Source: Candidatus Salinicoccus stercoripullorum
Lineage (GTDB): Bacteria > Bacillota > Bacilli > Staphylococcales > Salinicoccaceae
NCBI GenBank assembly: GCA_019113295.1
Contig: DXHR01000031.1
Span: 25,093-89,092 of the forward strand
Length of the DNA stretch: 64,000 nucleotides
Reading direction: 5' to 3'
Positions 55,485 through 64,000 of this stretch are shown piece by piece. The notes beneath the pieces are model-generated. The model had not been told where the DNA came from, did not search any database, and saw only the letters and a program-made list of their open reading frames with translations. The position numbers were made by a program, and so were the translations under genes. The number at the start of each line of letters is the position of its first letter. Position 1 is the first letter of the stretch.

Positions 55485-55925
55485 CTATCCTTCATCCACT
55501 TTGATCTCTTCATATTTGCCGAACCATTCGGGGAAAACCTTTTTGAAGGCCACAGGTTTGAATTCACTGTTCACTTTCTTTACGACGATGTGTGTCGTCG
55601 TGCCGAATGTACACACTTCTCCATCGCCATTGACGATTTCAAACCCGTAATCCGTGCGCATGCCGGTATTTTTCGCCACCCACGTCCTGACGAATGCACG
55701 GTCGCCGTATTTAAGTGATTTCTTATAGGTGATGTTGACGTTGTAGACCGGAGCGTAGTAGCCCGAGCGTTCCATTGCGACATAATCATAGCCGACGTCC
55801 GCAATCAGCTGCATCCGGCCGACTTCCAGCCATTTTATATAACTGCCGTGGTAGATGACACCCATCATATCAGTGTCTGCGTACATGACCTGAATTTCTT
55901 TTTCTGCAACGTATCCTTTTTCCAT
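55485..55925 (-). CDS. Acyl-CoA thioesterase, YbgC/4HBT family
   Basis: A 146-residue hotdog-fold protein. VMYADTDMMGVIYHGSYIKW carries the catalytic Asp and the conserved Tyr-His-Gly of the YbgC subgroup. It hydrolyses acyl-CoA or acyl-ACP thioesters. It heads a two-gene minus-strand operon with the SDR, hinting at a fatty acyl or aldehyde pathway (inference). Confidence 0.87.
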   Translation of the reverse strand: MEKGYVAEKEIQVMYADTDMMGVIYHGSYIKWLEVGRMQLIADVGYDYVAMERSGYYAPVYNVNITYKKSLKYGDRAFVRTWVAKNTGMRTDYGFEIVNGDGEVCTFGTTTHIVVKKVNSEFKPVAFKKVFPEWFGKYEEIKVDEG

Positions 55926-55965
55926 CGTCTATTACCTCTCGTTTCCTAGTGCGTATCTTCATTCC

Positions 55966-55995
55966 ATTATAGCACTGCACTGTTTTCTCCACGAA
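55966..55995 (-). promoter_or_regulatory. Promoter of the thioesterase-SDR operon
   Basis: On the minus strand the extended -10 TGCTATAAT ends at 55966. A weak -35 candidate TTCGTG lies at 55990-55995 with an 18-bp spacer. Confidence 0.5.
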
Positions 55996-56161
55996 CAGAA
56001 ATGTTTACATGAGATTTGAAAATTCTGGTAAAAAGATGACAATATAATAATAGTTGGACTGATGAACTATGGAAGATTCTTTTTATCCGGGACGGTAGTT
56101 TAGAAATTTTGTACCAAAAAGTGTTAGTATTGAATCAAATAAAATTTTGGAGCCGAGTGAA

Positions 56162-57355
56162 ATGGAATACATAGAACAGGGGACACAGCAGTTCAGAAAA
56201 ACGACATTCGCTTTTTTCGCCGCAGGATTCAATACATTTGCTATTCTTTACACCGCACAGCCGCTCATGCCGATATTCACGGAAGTTTTCGGAGTCAGTG
56301 CAACACTGTCGAGCCTGTCCATGACGGTTACAACATTGGCTCTGGCTGTCAGCATGCTGGTCTTCGGTTCCATTTCTGAATCGCTCGGACGTAAAAATAT
56401 CATGGTGATCTCCATGATCACTGCGTCCCTTCTATGCATATTGACCGCGTTCAGTCCGAATTTCTATGTGCTGATCGCCCTCCGTGCCCTGCAGGGTGTG
56501 GTTCTGGCTGGTGTGCCGTCGATTGCGATGGCGTATATCAGCGAAGAGGTCCACCCCCGGAGCCTGGCCGGCGCCATGGGACTCTATATCAGCGGCAATG
56601 CGCTCGGTGCGGTATTCGGCCGTGTATTCTCGGGGGTCATGGCGGATTATATCGGCTGGCACGGCGCGATGTTCGGCATCGGTATAATCAGTATCATCGC
56701 AACGGTGATCTTCTGGAAGAGCCTGAGGCCGCCGAGGAACTTTGAAGCACGGGACTTCAATTTCAAGCAGCTGAGCCGGTCGCTGCTCAGCCATATGAAG
56801 AATCCGGTACTGTTATGCTTCTTTTTTGTGGGGTTCCTCCTGCTCGGGGCCAACCTATCCATATACAGCTATGTCACATTCGTGTTCCTCGACGAACCGT
56901 ATTCACTCAGCCAGTCCATCGTCAGCTGGATCTTCCTGATTTTCATCATCGGCATATTCAGTTCGATGATTACAGGACGGCTGGTTGCGAAGTTCGGCAA
57001 AGTGACATTCATTTATATCGCGCTCGGCATCACGCTGCTCGGAGTCATCCTTCTGTTCGTGCCGAGTCTTGCGGTCATGGTGCTTGGACTCAGCCTGTTC
57101 ACATACGGGTTCTTTGCCTCCCATTCGGTCGTCAGCGGGCTGGTGGGGGAGAATGCCGCAGCCAATAAAGCCCAGGCCTCATCTCTGTACCTTTTCTTCT
57201 ATTATACAGGATCCAGCATCGGTGGCACGGCAGCCGGCGTCTTCTGGGCAGACTTCGGCTGGAACGGCGTCGTGGTGATGAATGTGGCCTTCATCGGACT
57301 CTGTTTCATCCTGATCTCCATTGCGATCAGGATGAAACGGAGAAGCGCGTATTAA
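56162..57355 (+). CDS. MFS transporter (YybF/YnfM-like, 12 helices)
   Basis: A 397-residue major facilitator with about 12 membrane helices. FGSISESLGRKNIMVISM is the loop 2-3 motif A and ALRALQGVVLAGVPSIAMAY the helix 4 motif, placing it with YnfM/YybF-type drug or metabolite exporters (AraJ-like). ATG 56162 follows GGAG at nine bases; the frame is open to TTG 56147. The 236-bp upstream gap has a TATAAT at about 56043 but no clear promoter or operator. Confidence 0.87.
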   Translation: MEYIEQGTQQFRKTTFAFFAAGFNTFAILYTAQPLMPIFTEVFGVSATLSSLSMTVTTLALAVSMLVFGSISESLGRKNIMVISMITASLLCILTAFSPNFYVLIALRALQGVVLAGVPSIAMAYISEEVHPRSLAGAMGLYISGNALGAVFGRVFSGVMADYIGWHGAMFGIGIISIIATVIFWKSLRPPRNFEARDFNFKQLSRSLLSHMKNPVLLCFFFVGFLLLGANLSIYSYVTFVFLDEPYSLSQSIVSWIFLIFIIGIFSSMITGRLVAKFGKVTFIYIALGITLLGVILLFVPSLAVMVLGLSLFTYGFFASHSVVSGLVGENAAANKAQASSLYLFFYYTGSSIGGTAAGVFWADFGWNGVVVMNVAFIGLCFILISIAIRMKRRSAY

Positions 57356-57365
57356 TAGAATATAA

Positions 57366-57416
57366 AACACGGACGGTTACCAGCTATTTTTTAATGCTGG
57401 TGACCGTCCGTTTTTA
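57366..57416 (+). terminator. Terminator after the MFS gene
   Basis: ACGGACGGTTACCAGC pairs with GCTGGTGACCGTCCGT with one G-T pair, followed by TTTTAATTTTT. It isolates the following operon. Confidence 0.85.
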
Positions 57417-57544
57417 ATTTTTGTCTTTCTCAACTTTACCATTTCTTCATATTGGATTTATGTGAAATTAACAATCAATCTATATAATAACTCGTGCAAA
57501 GCAATATAAAACAAATAAAAACAACAAAAGGTGAGTGTGAAGAT

Positions 57545-58645
57545 ATGATGGCCAAGAAAAGATTTTTTCCAGTAGTTCTCGGTGTGTGTGCTTTGGGGTT
57601 GGCAGCCTGTGGATCCGGAGAAGCAAGCAGCGGCGTATCTATTGAAGACCCGAATGCATTATCTGTTGAAGAAATTGAGAAAAAGGCAACCGAAGAAGGA
57701 AAAATAGACAGTGTGGGTATGCCGGATACCTGGGCTAACTGGGATGAGACCTGGCAGGAATTGAATGAAAAATACGGTCTGGAACATGTGGACACAGACA
57801 TGTCCAGTGCTGAAGAAATTTCCAAGATGGAAACAGAAGGTGAGAATGCAACAGCTGATATAGGCGATGTGGGTATTTCTTTTGGCCCAATCGCAGAAGA
57901 GAAAGAAGTCACACTTCCATATAAAACTTCCCATTGGGATGAAATCCCTGAATGGGCCAAGGATGACAATGGAGACTGGGTTGTTGGATATCAGGGCACC
58001 ATCGCTTTTGTGACAGACAAAGAACAGGTGGAAAATACGCCGACCTCGTGGCAGGACCTGCTTGAAGGGGATTACATAGTAAATATGGGAGATGTACAGA
58101 CGGGAACCCAGGATCAGATGGCAGTGCTGGCAGCAGCGTTGGCTTTCGGCGGTGATGAGACGAATCTGCAGCCGGGACTTGATTTCTTTGCAGAGCTGGC
58201 GAAACAGGACAGGTTGAGCACAGCAAGTAACAATGATGTTGCCGGTATGGAAAAAGGTGAGATGGAAGTTGGCATAATGTGGGATTTCAATGCCCTGGGG
58301 TATGCCAACCAAGTAGATCCTGAAAGATTCGAAGTCACGATACCTGAAGAGGCGTCTGTGGTCAGTGGCTATGCAACGATCATTAACAAACACTCTAAAA
58401 ATCCTCATGCAGCAATGCTGGCAAGGGAATATATTCTGAGTGATGAAGGACAGATCAACCTGGCAAAAGGATATGCACGTCCGATTCGTGAAGATGTTGA
58501 ATTGCCTAAAGAGGTTGAAGAAAATATGGTTCCAGCAGAACAATATGAAAATGCTGTCCCTGTGGAAGATAATGAGGCATGGGAAGAAACAGCCAAAGAA
58601 CTGCCGCGTCAATGGCAGAGTGAGGTTCTTTCTCATGTCCAATAA
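57545..58645 (+). CDS. ABC transporter substrate-binding lipoprotein (PotD/AfuA-like)
   Basis: A 366-residue lipoprotein. The signal peptide ends in LGLAAC (lipobox Cys near residue 22). The mature part is a class II binding fold of the kind used for iron, polyamines, thiamine or 2-aminoethylphosphonate (SWQDLLEGDYIVNMGDVQTG; SVVSGYATIINKHSKNPHAA). ATG 57545 follows AAAGGTGAG at nine bases. It is the first gene of an operon with phosphoesterases, so a phosphorylated organic ligand is the leading guess. Upstream, TATAAT at 57483-57488 lacks a good -35. Confidence 0.86.
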   Translation: MMAKKRFFPVVLGVCALGLAACGSGEASSGVSIEDPNALSVEEIEKKATEEGKIDSVGMPDTWANWDETWQELNEKYGLEHVDTDMSSAEEISKMETEGENATADIGDVGISFGPIAEEKEVTLPYKTSHWDEIPEWAKDDNGDWVVGYQGTIAFVTDKEQVENTPTSWQDLLEGDYIVNMGDVQTGTQDQMAVLAAALAFGGDETNLQPGLDFFAELAKQDRLSTASNNDVAGMEKGEMEVGIMWDFNALGYANQVDPERFEVTIPEEASVVSGYATIINKHSKNPHAAMLAREYILSDEGQINLAKGYARPIREDVELPKEVEENMVPAEQYENAVPVEDNEAWEETAKELPRQWQSEVLSHVQ

Positions 58646-59468
58646 ACTGATTGTAGTGATGGTGGATGGCATGCGGGATGACATGGCCAGGGATAACCTG
58701 GGTTACATTGAGCATCTCATCGATTCCGGTATGGCGGCACGGATGACAGTCCGATCGGAATTGCCAAGCCTTTCGCGTCCTCTCTACGAAGTTTTGCTGA
58801 CTGGGACCCCGAGCTCAGAAAACGGTATTACAGCGAATAGCTCGGTCAGGTTATCCGACCAGGAAAGTCTCTTCCATCTTACAAGACAGAATGGTCTGGT
58901 AAACGCGACCGCCTCTTATTACTGGATAAGTGAACTGTATCACCGTGTTCCTTTTGATTTCATAAAGGAGAGAGAACAGAGAAAACCGGAAAACCCGATC
59001 CAATATGGAAAATTTTATTGGGAAGACGGTTATCCGGACAGTCATCTCCTGATGGACGGAGAAATTTTAAGACAGCAGGTAAACCCGGACTTCCTGTATA
59101 TTCATTCAATGAATGTGGATGACACCGGGCATAAATGCGGATGCGATTCGAAAGAGTATCGCAGCAGAATTTTGCGCATGGACAACTATCTTTCCGAACT
59201 GATACCAGTTTGGCGGGAAAACGGTTATCAGATTGTCATAACGGCTGATCATGGGATGTCGGAATGGGGGTTGCACGGCGGCACCACTGATGGGGAAAGA
59301 ATGGTGCCCCTTTACATAATCAGTGAAAAAATGAAGAAATGCAGGTTCGATACTGTAATGCCCCAACTTCTTTTTGCGCCGCTTATGTGTCATTTGCTGA
59401 ATATCCCAAAATCAGAAAAAATGCAGGAGTTGCCTGAATCGGTGACATCCATGCTGCAGAGGAAATAA
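58635..59468 (+). CDS. Alkaline-phosphatase-superfamily phosphoesterase, cytoplasmic
   Basis: A 277-residue protein of the nucleotide pyrophosphatase/phosphonoacetate-hydrolase branch. VMVDGMRDD gives metal ligand Asp11, LPSLSRPLYEVLLTG gives the nucleophile position (Ser47 where relatives often have Thr), and DDTGH (Asp162, His166), ADHG (Asp205, His206) and His214 complete the di-metal site. There is no signal peptide or lipobox, unlike secreted phosphatases. It overlaps the binding-protein gene by 11 bases and lies between it and the permeases. It probably cleaves the imported compound. A phosphodiester or phosphonate is likely. Confidence 0.82.
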   Translation: MSNKLIVVMVDGMRDDMARDNLGYIEHLIDSGMAARMTVRSELPSLSRPLYEVLLTGTPSSENGITANSSVRLSDQESLFHLTRQNGLVNATASYYWISELYHRVPFDFIKEREQRKPENPIQYGKFYWEDGYPDSHLLMDGEILRQQVNPDFLYIHSMNVDDTGHKCGCDSKEYRSRILRMDNYLSELIPVWRENGYQIVITADHGMSEWGLHGGTTDGERMVPLYIISEKMKKCRFDTVMPQLLFAPLMCHLLNIPKSEKMQELPESVTSMLQRK

Positions 59469-59507
59469 ATCATTCTATTTCTTCTCAGACTTCAGGAGGT
59501 GTTTCAG

Positions 59508-60350
59508 ATGCAAAAAAATAAAATATATCCATTGCTCGGGCTACTGCCCCTTGTACTGCTGATTACAGGGTTCTTAATACTGCCCCTTATAAATATGGTC
59601 TTCCAAAGTTTCCAATCGAGTGACGGAACTTTCGGTGTAACGCAATATATCAGTATTTTCGGTGATGCCTTCTACTTGCAGGCCATCAAAAGCAGTTTGA
59701 CGATTTCCCTCATTTCAGCCACTGTGGCGATTATAATCGCGGCAATTGGTGGTTATTCAATCTCGAGGCTTGCGAGTCGGGCGAATAAAGTGATGGTCAT
59801 GATTACAAATATGACGTCTTATTTTGAGGGCATACCATTGGCGTTCTCCTTTATTATCCTGTTGGGAAATAATGGATTGTTCACTCTGCTGTTCTCACAG
59901 ATTGGACTCGATGTTTTCAATGAATTCAACTTATACTCATGGATTGGCCTGATCGTGGTCTATATTTACTTTCAGATTCCCTTTGCAATTATGCTTCTGC
60001 TGCCTACTTACCAGGGGTTGAAAGCGGACTGGAGACATGCATCCAATCTGCTCGGAGGCAGCCAGTTCTCCTATTGGCGTTATGTCGGCATCCCAATCTT
60101 GTTTCCAGGGATTGTCGGAACCTACACAATACTTTTTGCCAATTCGCTCGGAGCGTATGCAACTGCCTATGCATTGGTCGGTTCGACATATAATCTGCTG
60201 CCGTTGCAGATCGGTTCATTAATTGCCGGAGATGTATTCCTGCAGCCCAATCTGGCGAGTGCCCTGGGTGTGGTACTGGCAACGATCATGATGATTGCGC
60301 TTTGGATAAATGGACGAATCATGCGTAAAGTCAGGAGGGACCTCAAATGA
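59508..60350 (+). CDS. ABC transporter permease 1 (PotB-like)
   Basis: A 280-residue permease with six membrane helices and the EAA-type coupling loop (LPTYQGLKADWRHASNLLGG) that contacts the ATPase. AGGAGGTG sets the start at ATG 59508 rather than the GTG inside that site. It overlaps permease 2 by ATGA, so a heterodimeric channel is expected. Confidence 0.88.
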   Translation: MQKNKIYPLLGLLPLVLLITGFLILPLINMVFQSFQSSDGTFGVTQYISIFGDAFYLQAIKSSLTISLISATVAIIIAAIGGYSISRLASRANKVMVMITNMTSYFEGIPLAFSFIILLGNNGLFTLLFSQIGLDVFNEFNLYSWIGLIVVYIYFQIPFAIMLLLPTYQGLKADWRHASNLLGGSQFSYWRYVGIPILFPGIVGTYTILFANSLGAYATAYALVGSTYNLLPLQIGSLIAGDVFLQPNLASALGVVLATIMMIALWINGRIMRKVRRDLK

Positions 60351-61213
60351 CAGGAAGATTTAAGCATATCATCATTGTTTCAGTGCTGGGTCTCTATCTC
60401 CTGGTGCCGCTCTTTGGGACATTACTCTATTCTCTGGCTGGGGAATGGAGCACTACTGTTCTGCCTGAGAGCTGGACACTGTCCTGGTATAAGATGCTGT
60501 TTGAAGATGTGAGGTTTCTGCAGGCGTTGGGACGTTCAATATTTGTCATTTCAGCTTCAGTCACCCTGAGTCTGGCAGTGATGCTCCTGGCTATATTCAT
60601 CATGACAATCTACTTCCCCCGCAGGGAGAAATATCTTAAAGTGATCTCAATGATCCCGTATGGGGTGCCGGGGGTGGTTTCAGCAATCGGATTACTGAAT
60701 GTTTATTCTTCCAGTATCATTCCGATTACGGGTACACCCTGGATACTTATCGGTTCCTATGCAATCATCATCATGCCCTTCGTCTATCAGGGCATCCATA
60801 ACAGCTTATATACCGTCAATGCTACAGAACTTATACAGGCAGCAGAATTGCTGGGCGCTTCTAAAGTGAAGGCCGTCATTACTGTCGTACTGCCGAATAT
60901 GATGAAGGGGATACTGGCGGCAGCACTCCTTTCGATCGCTATGCTGTTTGGTGAGTTCGCACTGGCCAACCTCTTAGTCGGTGGACAGTATGAGACGTTG
61001 CAGATCTATCTGTATCAGCAGTTCAGTAAAAATGGCCACTTAACAAGTGCAATCGTCATTTCATACTATTTCATAATTATGATTGTAACTGGATTACTGA
61101 TTCAATTCCAACAGCCCGGCAGAAAAAAGAAATTTGTTTCAGCGAATATCAATGAACTGCTTTTGAATAATAAAACGAAGCAAAACAAAGGAATGGAAGG
61201 TGACCTTCATTGA
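60347..61213 (+). CDS. ABC transporter permease 2 (PotC-like)
   Basis: A 288-residue permease with six membrane helices and the EAA loop ATELIQAAELLGASKVKAV. It is translationally coupled to permease 1 and to the ATPase (4-base overlaps on both sides). The C-terminal 25 residues are basic and polar. Confidence 0.88.
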   Translation: MTGRFKHIIIVSVLGLYLLVPLFGTLLYSLAGEWSTTVLPESWTLSWYKMLFEDVRFLQALGRSIFVISASVTLSLAVMLLAIFIMTIYFPRREKYLKVISMIPYGVPGVVSAIGLLNVYSSSIIPITGTPWILIGSYAIIIMPFVYQGIHNSLYTVNATELIQAAELLGASKVKAVITVVLPNMMKGILAAALLSIAMLFGEFALANLLVGGQYETLQIYLYQQFSKNGHLTSAIVISYYFIIMIVTGLLIQFQQPGRKKKFVSANINELLLNNKTKQNKGMEGDLH

Positions 61214-62226
61214 GTTACGTAAATGTATCATCAGTAAGAAAAAAGTATGGGGATAAGACTGTCCTGAATGATATCTCTTTTTCGATCAAACAGGGGGAAT
61301 TCATTACTTTGCTGGGGCAGAGCGGCTGTGGTAAAAGCACATTGCTGCGGGCAATTGCCGGCATTGTAGACATCAGTGACGGTGCGATCATTGTAAATGA
61401 CAAGGATATTACAGCGCTGCCTTCCAGAAAACGGGAAATCGGCATGGTTTTCCAATCTTATGCGCTATTTCCCAATATGACGGTTTCACAGAATATCAGT
61501 TACGGCCTGAAAATGAAAAAGATAAAAAACACAGATGAAGTGCAGAAAATGATCGGGTCGATGGGGCTGGAAGGATTGGAAAACAATTATCCACATGAAC
61601 TTTCCGGCGGACAGCAACAGCGTGTCGCACTGGCGAGAGCACTGATATTAAGACCCAAAATACTGTTGCTGGATGAACCTCTGAGTGCACTGGATGCAAA
61701 AATCAGGAAATCATTGCAGATAGAAATAAAAAGAATACAAAAGGAGATGAACATAACGACTATTTTTGTCACCCATGATCAAAAAGAAGCGATGATATTG
61801 AGTGACCGCATTTATGTGATGAACAATGGCATCATCGAACAGTCCGGAACGCCTGAAACAATTTATACACGTCCAAAAAATAAATTTGTCGCCGGTTTTA
61901 TCGGTTCCTATAATATCTTCGATAACCTGGAAATGGAACAGAATATGAAGGAGCATTTTGAAGCGGAGGCCTCACATGTCGCAATCCGTCCTGAAAGTAT
62001 ACAGATATTCGAAAAAAATGCGGGGCGTGGTCCATCAGACGGGACTTATACAGCAGAAGGTGAGGTTTCACTGAAAACCATAAGTGGCAGTGTAATAAGC
62101 TATCAAATACAATTAAATACAAAAACGGTTCAAGTAGACCAGTTATATCAAGGGGAAGACAATCTGCATGAAGGAGATGAAGTTAAGCTGGTCATACCCA
62201 GGCAGGCCTGCATAGTGTTGGAATAA
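61210..62226 (+). CDS. ABC transporter ATPase (PotA/FbpC-like)
   Basis: A 338-residue ATPase. Walker A GQSGCGKST, Q-loop FQSYALFPNM, signature LSGGQQQR, Walker B ILLLDEP and switch VTHD are intact. A C-terminal TOBE domain (about 250-338) is typical of importers. The start is TTG 61210, with AAGGTGA upstream and the stop of permease 2 overlapping. With the other genes it completes a full importer. Confidence 0.92.
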   Translation: MSYVNVSSVRKKYGDKTVLNDISFSIKQGEFITLLGQSGCGKSTLLRAIAGIVDISDGAIIVNDKDITALPSRKREIGMVFQSYALFPNMTVSQNISYGLKMKKIKNTDEVQKMIGSMGLEGLENNYPHELSGGQQQRVALARALILRPKILLLDEPLSALDAKIRKSLQIEIKRIQKEMNITTIFVTHDQKEAMILSDRIYVMNNGIIEQSGTPETIYTRPKNKFVAGFIGSYNIFDNLEMEQNMKEHFEAEASHVAIRPESIQIFEKNAGRGPSDGTYTAEGEVSLKTISGSVISYQIQLNTKTVQVDQLYQGEDNLHEGDEVKLVIPRQACIVLE

Positions 62227-62236
62227 GGGGAGAGCA

Positions 62237-63025
62237 ATGATGATGGAGATATTTCCTGAAGAAAGAAAAAGATATATTTTGAGCAAGTTGGAAAATGCAC
62301 CGAAAATAAGAGTTACAGAAATATCAAAAAAATTTTCTGTATCCACTGAGACGGTCCGCCGCGATCTGGATGTTTTGGAAAGTGAAGGACTGGTCAAACG
62401 CGTCTATGGCGGCGCAGTCAAGGTTGATTTTCACAAGCCGGAGCCGCCGCTTCAGAATAGGAAAAGGGTCAGGGAACAGGAAAAGCGCTCGATAGCCAAA
62501 AAGGCATCAGAGCTCATCGAAGATGGCTCGACCATTCTATTGGATATCGGTACGACTGTGCTGGAGCTGGCCCGGGAAATCAAAAATAAGGAAGACATCA
62601 CTATTCTGACCAATTCACTGCTGGCAGCGAACATTTTGCTGGAAAGGCTGGAAAATAACCATTTTTCAGGCGGTGTCATTCTCTTGGGCGGCCAATTGAG
62701 CCCCAGGCAATATTCTGTGTCAGGAAAAGTGACGGAAATGGTATTGGACCGGTTCAATGTGGACCAGGCGTTTATTTCCGTCGGCGGGATTTCTCTCAGG
62801 AATGGCTTGAGTGATTATGATTTTGACGAATCCATGATATCCAGGCAGATGATCCGTGTTTCCAAAGAGACAATAGTATTGGCAGATGCTTCCAAACTGG
62901 AAACGGATACCTTCTGTAAATTCGGGTCTCTGAAAGACGTGGATAAAATCGTGTCTGATGCACCCCTTCCGGCTCCATGGGAAGGAAATGAACTGTTTAA
63001 AGATATAAGTTGGATTACAACATGA
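62237..63025 (+). CDS. DeoR-family transcriptional regulator
   Basis: A 262-residue regulator with an N-terminal DeoR helix-turn-helix (VTEISKKFSVSTETVRRDLD) and the linker VKRVYGGAV, then the DeoRC sensor domain (LLDIGTTVLELAREI and the VGGISLRNGLSDYDFDE region). Such domains bind phosphorylated sugars or polyols. It lies 10 bp after the ATPase inside the operon, so it probably regulates it. Three consecutive ATGs make the exact start uncertain (62237, 62240 or 62243). Confidence 0.9.
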   Translation: MMMEIFPEERKRYILSKLENAPKIRVTEISKKFSVSTETVRRDLDVLESEGLVKRVYGGAVKVDFHKPEPPLQNRKRVREQEKRSIAKKASELIEDGSTILLDIGTTVLELAREIKNKEDITILTNSLLAANILLERLENNHFSGGVILLGGQLSPRQYSVSGKVTEMVLDRFNVDQAFISVGGISLRNGLSDYDFDESMISRQMIRVSKETIVLADASKLETDTFCKFGSLKDVDKIVSDAPLPAPWEGNELFKDISWITT

Positions 63026-63039
63026 AAAGGAAGGATACG

Positions 63040-64000
63040 ATGAAAGTAGATTATCACGTTCATTTGGAAGAAGGACCGTACTCGATTGAATGGCTGGCGC
63101 GTACCGGAAAGGCGCTTTCTTTCTTTTCAGATGACAGGGGCCATACTTATGAATGGATGGAATCAATGGCTGATAAATTAAACAGCCGCATTAAGGAAGG
63201 GTGCTTCTCAACCGAGTGGCTGGATCTTTATTTGGAAAGAGCCGGCCGGTTGGGTTTGAAAGAAGTCGGGATAGTAGATCATCTATATCGTTTTTCTGAT
63301 GCCGGTGAGTATTACAGAAAACATATTTATTTGCAGAATGATAAACTTGGTAAAATGCAGCAGAAATGGCTGGACCAGGTGGCTGTAATGCCGTCAATGG
63401 AGCAATTCGTTGAATTTATCCAATCACAGAAAATGAAATGGGAAAAGCATGGTATAAAGTTAAAGCTGGGTTTAGAAGCAGATTTCTTCCCGAATGGAGA
63501 AGCAGAACTGGCTGGGATTATAAATCAACAGCCGTGGGATTATGTCATTGGCTCAGTACATTTTATAGATGGATGGGGTTTTGATAATCCGGAAACCATG
63601 GATAAATTTGAAAGAGAAGACCTGATCGCGTTGTATGGTACGCATGCTGCACATATCTGTCAGGCCATTGAATCGGGGCTTTTTGATATCATTGCCCACC
63701 TTGATAATTTAAAAGTCTTTTCTTACAGACCGGATGAGGGGCTGCTTGAAAAGTATTATGAGAAGGTAGCTGTGACACTGAAGAAATATGGTGTTGCGAG
63801 TGAAATCAACACAGGCTTATCTTACCGTTATCCTATAAAAGAAGCATGTCCAAGTCCAAAATATCTTCAAAAACTTGCTGAGCAGAAAATACCGGTTACT
63901 CTTTCGTCGGATGCACATTATCCTGATGACTTAGGTACCAATCTGGATATGGCAACGGATCTGCTGAGAAAAAATGGTTATGAAAATATAAGTATTTTTT
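63040..64000 (+). CDS. PHP-domain phosphoesterase (partial, runs off the window)
   Basis: At least 320 residues of a PHP (polymerase and histidinol phosphatase) protein, with no stop by base 64000. The metal-ligand series is complete: DYHVH (His6, His8), VDH (His81), GLEAD (Glu146), SVHF (His174), AHLD (His220) and SSDAH (Asp291, His293), so it is a catalytic tri-metal phosphatase of the HisK/YcdX type. It lacks a signal peptide. It is longer than HisK (about 270) because of an insertion between the first two ligand motifs. AAGGA precedes ATG 63040. It is the second cytoplasmic phosphoesterase of the operon and is unlikely to serve histidine synthesis in this context. Confidence 0.83.
   Translation, partial: MKVDYHVHLEEGPYSIEWLARTGKALSFFSDDRGHTYEWMESMADKLNSRIKEGCFSTEWLDLYLERAGRLGLKEVGIVDHLYRFSDAGEYYRKHIYLQNDKLGKMQQKWLDQVAVMPSMEQFVEFIQSQKMKWEKHGIKLKLGLEADFFPNGEAELAGIINQQPWDYVIGSVHFIDGWGFDNPETMDKFEREDLIALYGTHAAHICQAIESGLFDIIAHLDNLKVFSYRPDEGLLEKYYEKVAVTLKKYGVASEINTGLSYRYPIKEACPSPKYLQKLAEQKIPVTLSSDAHYPDDLGTNLDMATDLLRKNGYENISIF

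Noticed and set aside
56061..56102. 13-codon ORF (MNYGRFFLSGTVV) after a TATAAT in the gap upstream of the MFS gene, as an attenuation leader peptide
   Set aside because: There is no convincing ribosome binding site or pair of alternative hairpins between it and the MFS start.

Overview
The window is chromosomal DNA from a low-to-mid GC Gram-positive coccus of the Staphylococcaceae. The order rplA-rplJ-rplL-ybxB-rpoB-rpoC-(surface protein)-rpsL-rpsG-fusA-tuf-M20 amidohydrolase-kbl-tdh, the hemQ/pta/lipL neighbourhood, the bacillithiol gene bshB2 and a YSIRK/LPXTG wall protein all point there. A GC content that looks well above that of Staphylococcus aureus, a very acidic wall protein and an NhaC antiporter suggest a halotolerant genus such as Salinicoccus. 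That genus call is an inference.

Layout. 1-16.6 kb: transcription/translation core (L1 end, L10-leader operon, RNA polymerase beta and beta', str operon, EF-Tu), interrupted between rpoC and rpsL by an LPXTG surface-protein gene where related genomes carry the L7Ae-type gene ybxF/rplGB. 16.6-24.7 kb: three tandem M20 amidohydrolases (minus), then kbl and an SDR-type threonine dehydrogenase, a HAD phosphatase, tadA and a Cof phosphatase. 24.7-26.6 kb: an 83-bp compound tandem repeat, a decayed MFS gene and its divergent XRE regulator. 26.6-30.2 kb (minus): DoxX, FolE2, BshB2, YojF, PdxK. 30.3-34.0 kb: ung-ywdI-ywdK, then a GntR-ABC exporter cassette with a palindromic operator. 34.0-42.9 kb: a tiny basic peptide gene, hemQ, pta-lipL, a small stress-type protein, ywfO-ywhD, mgtE, ywiB-argS. 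42.9-57.4 kb: accessory metabolism and transport (BtuF/FecCD pair, S9 peptidase, acetyltransferase, PepQ, EamA, ZIP, SDR, NhaC, Nudix, SDR/thioesterase, MFS). 57.5-64.0 kb: an apparent seven-gene operon with a complete ABC importer, two cytoplasmic phosphoesterases of unrelated folds (alkaline-phosphatase superfamily and PHP) and a DeoR regulator. The last gene runs off the window.

The main points of interest are: (i) the 57.5-64.0 kb operon, read as import of an organophosphate followed by two-step intracellular hydrolysis; (ii) phenylalanine in RpoB at the position equivalent to E. coli Ser531, predicting rifampicin resistance; (iii) an rpsL leader in which a small ORF runs through an intrinsic terminator; (iv) three sites resembling sigma-B promoters, one in front of a 29-residue highly basic peptide gene; and (v) the 83-bp compound satellite beside a decayed transporter. 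No tRNA, rRNA, CRISPR array or intact insertion sequence was seen. All identifications come from reading the sequence and from knowledge of the families; no searches were run.
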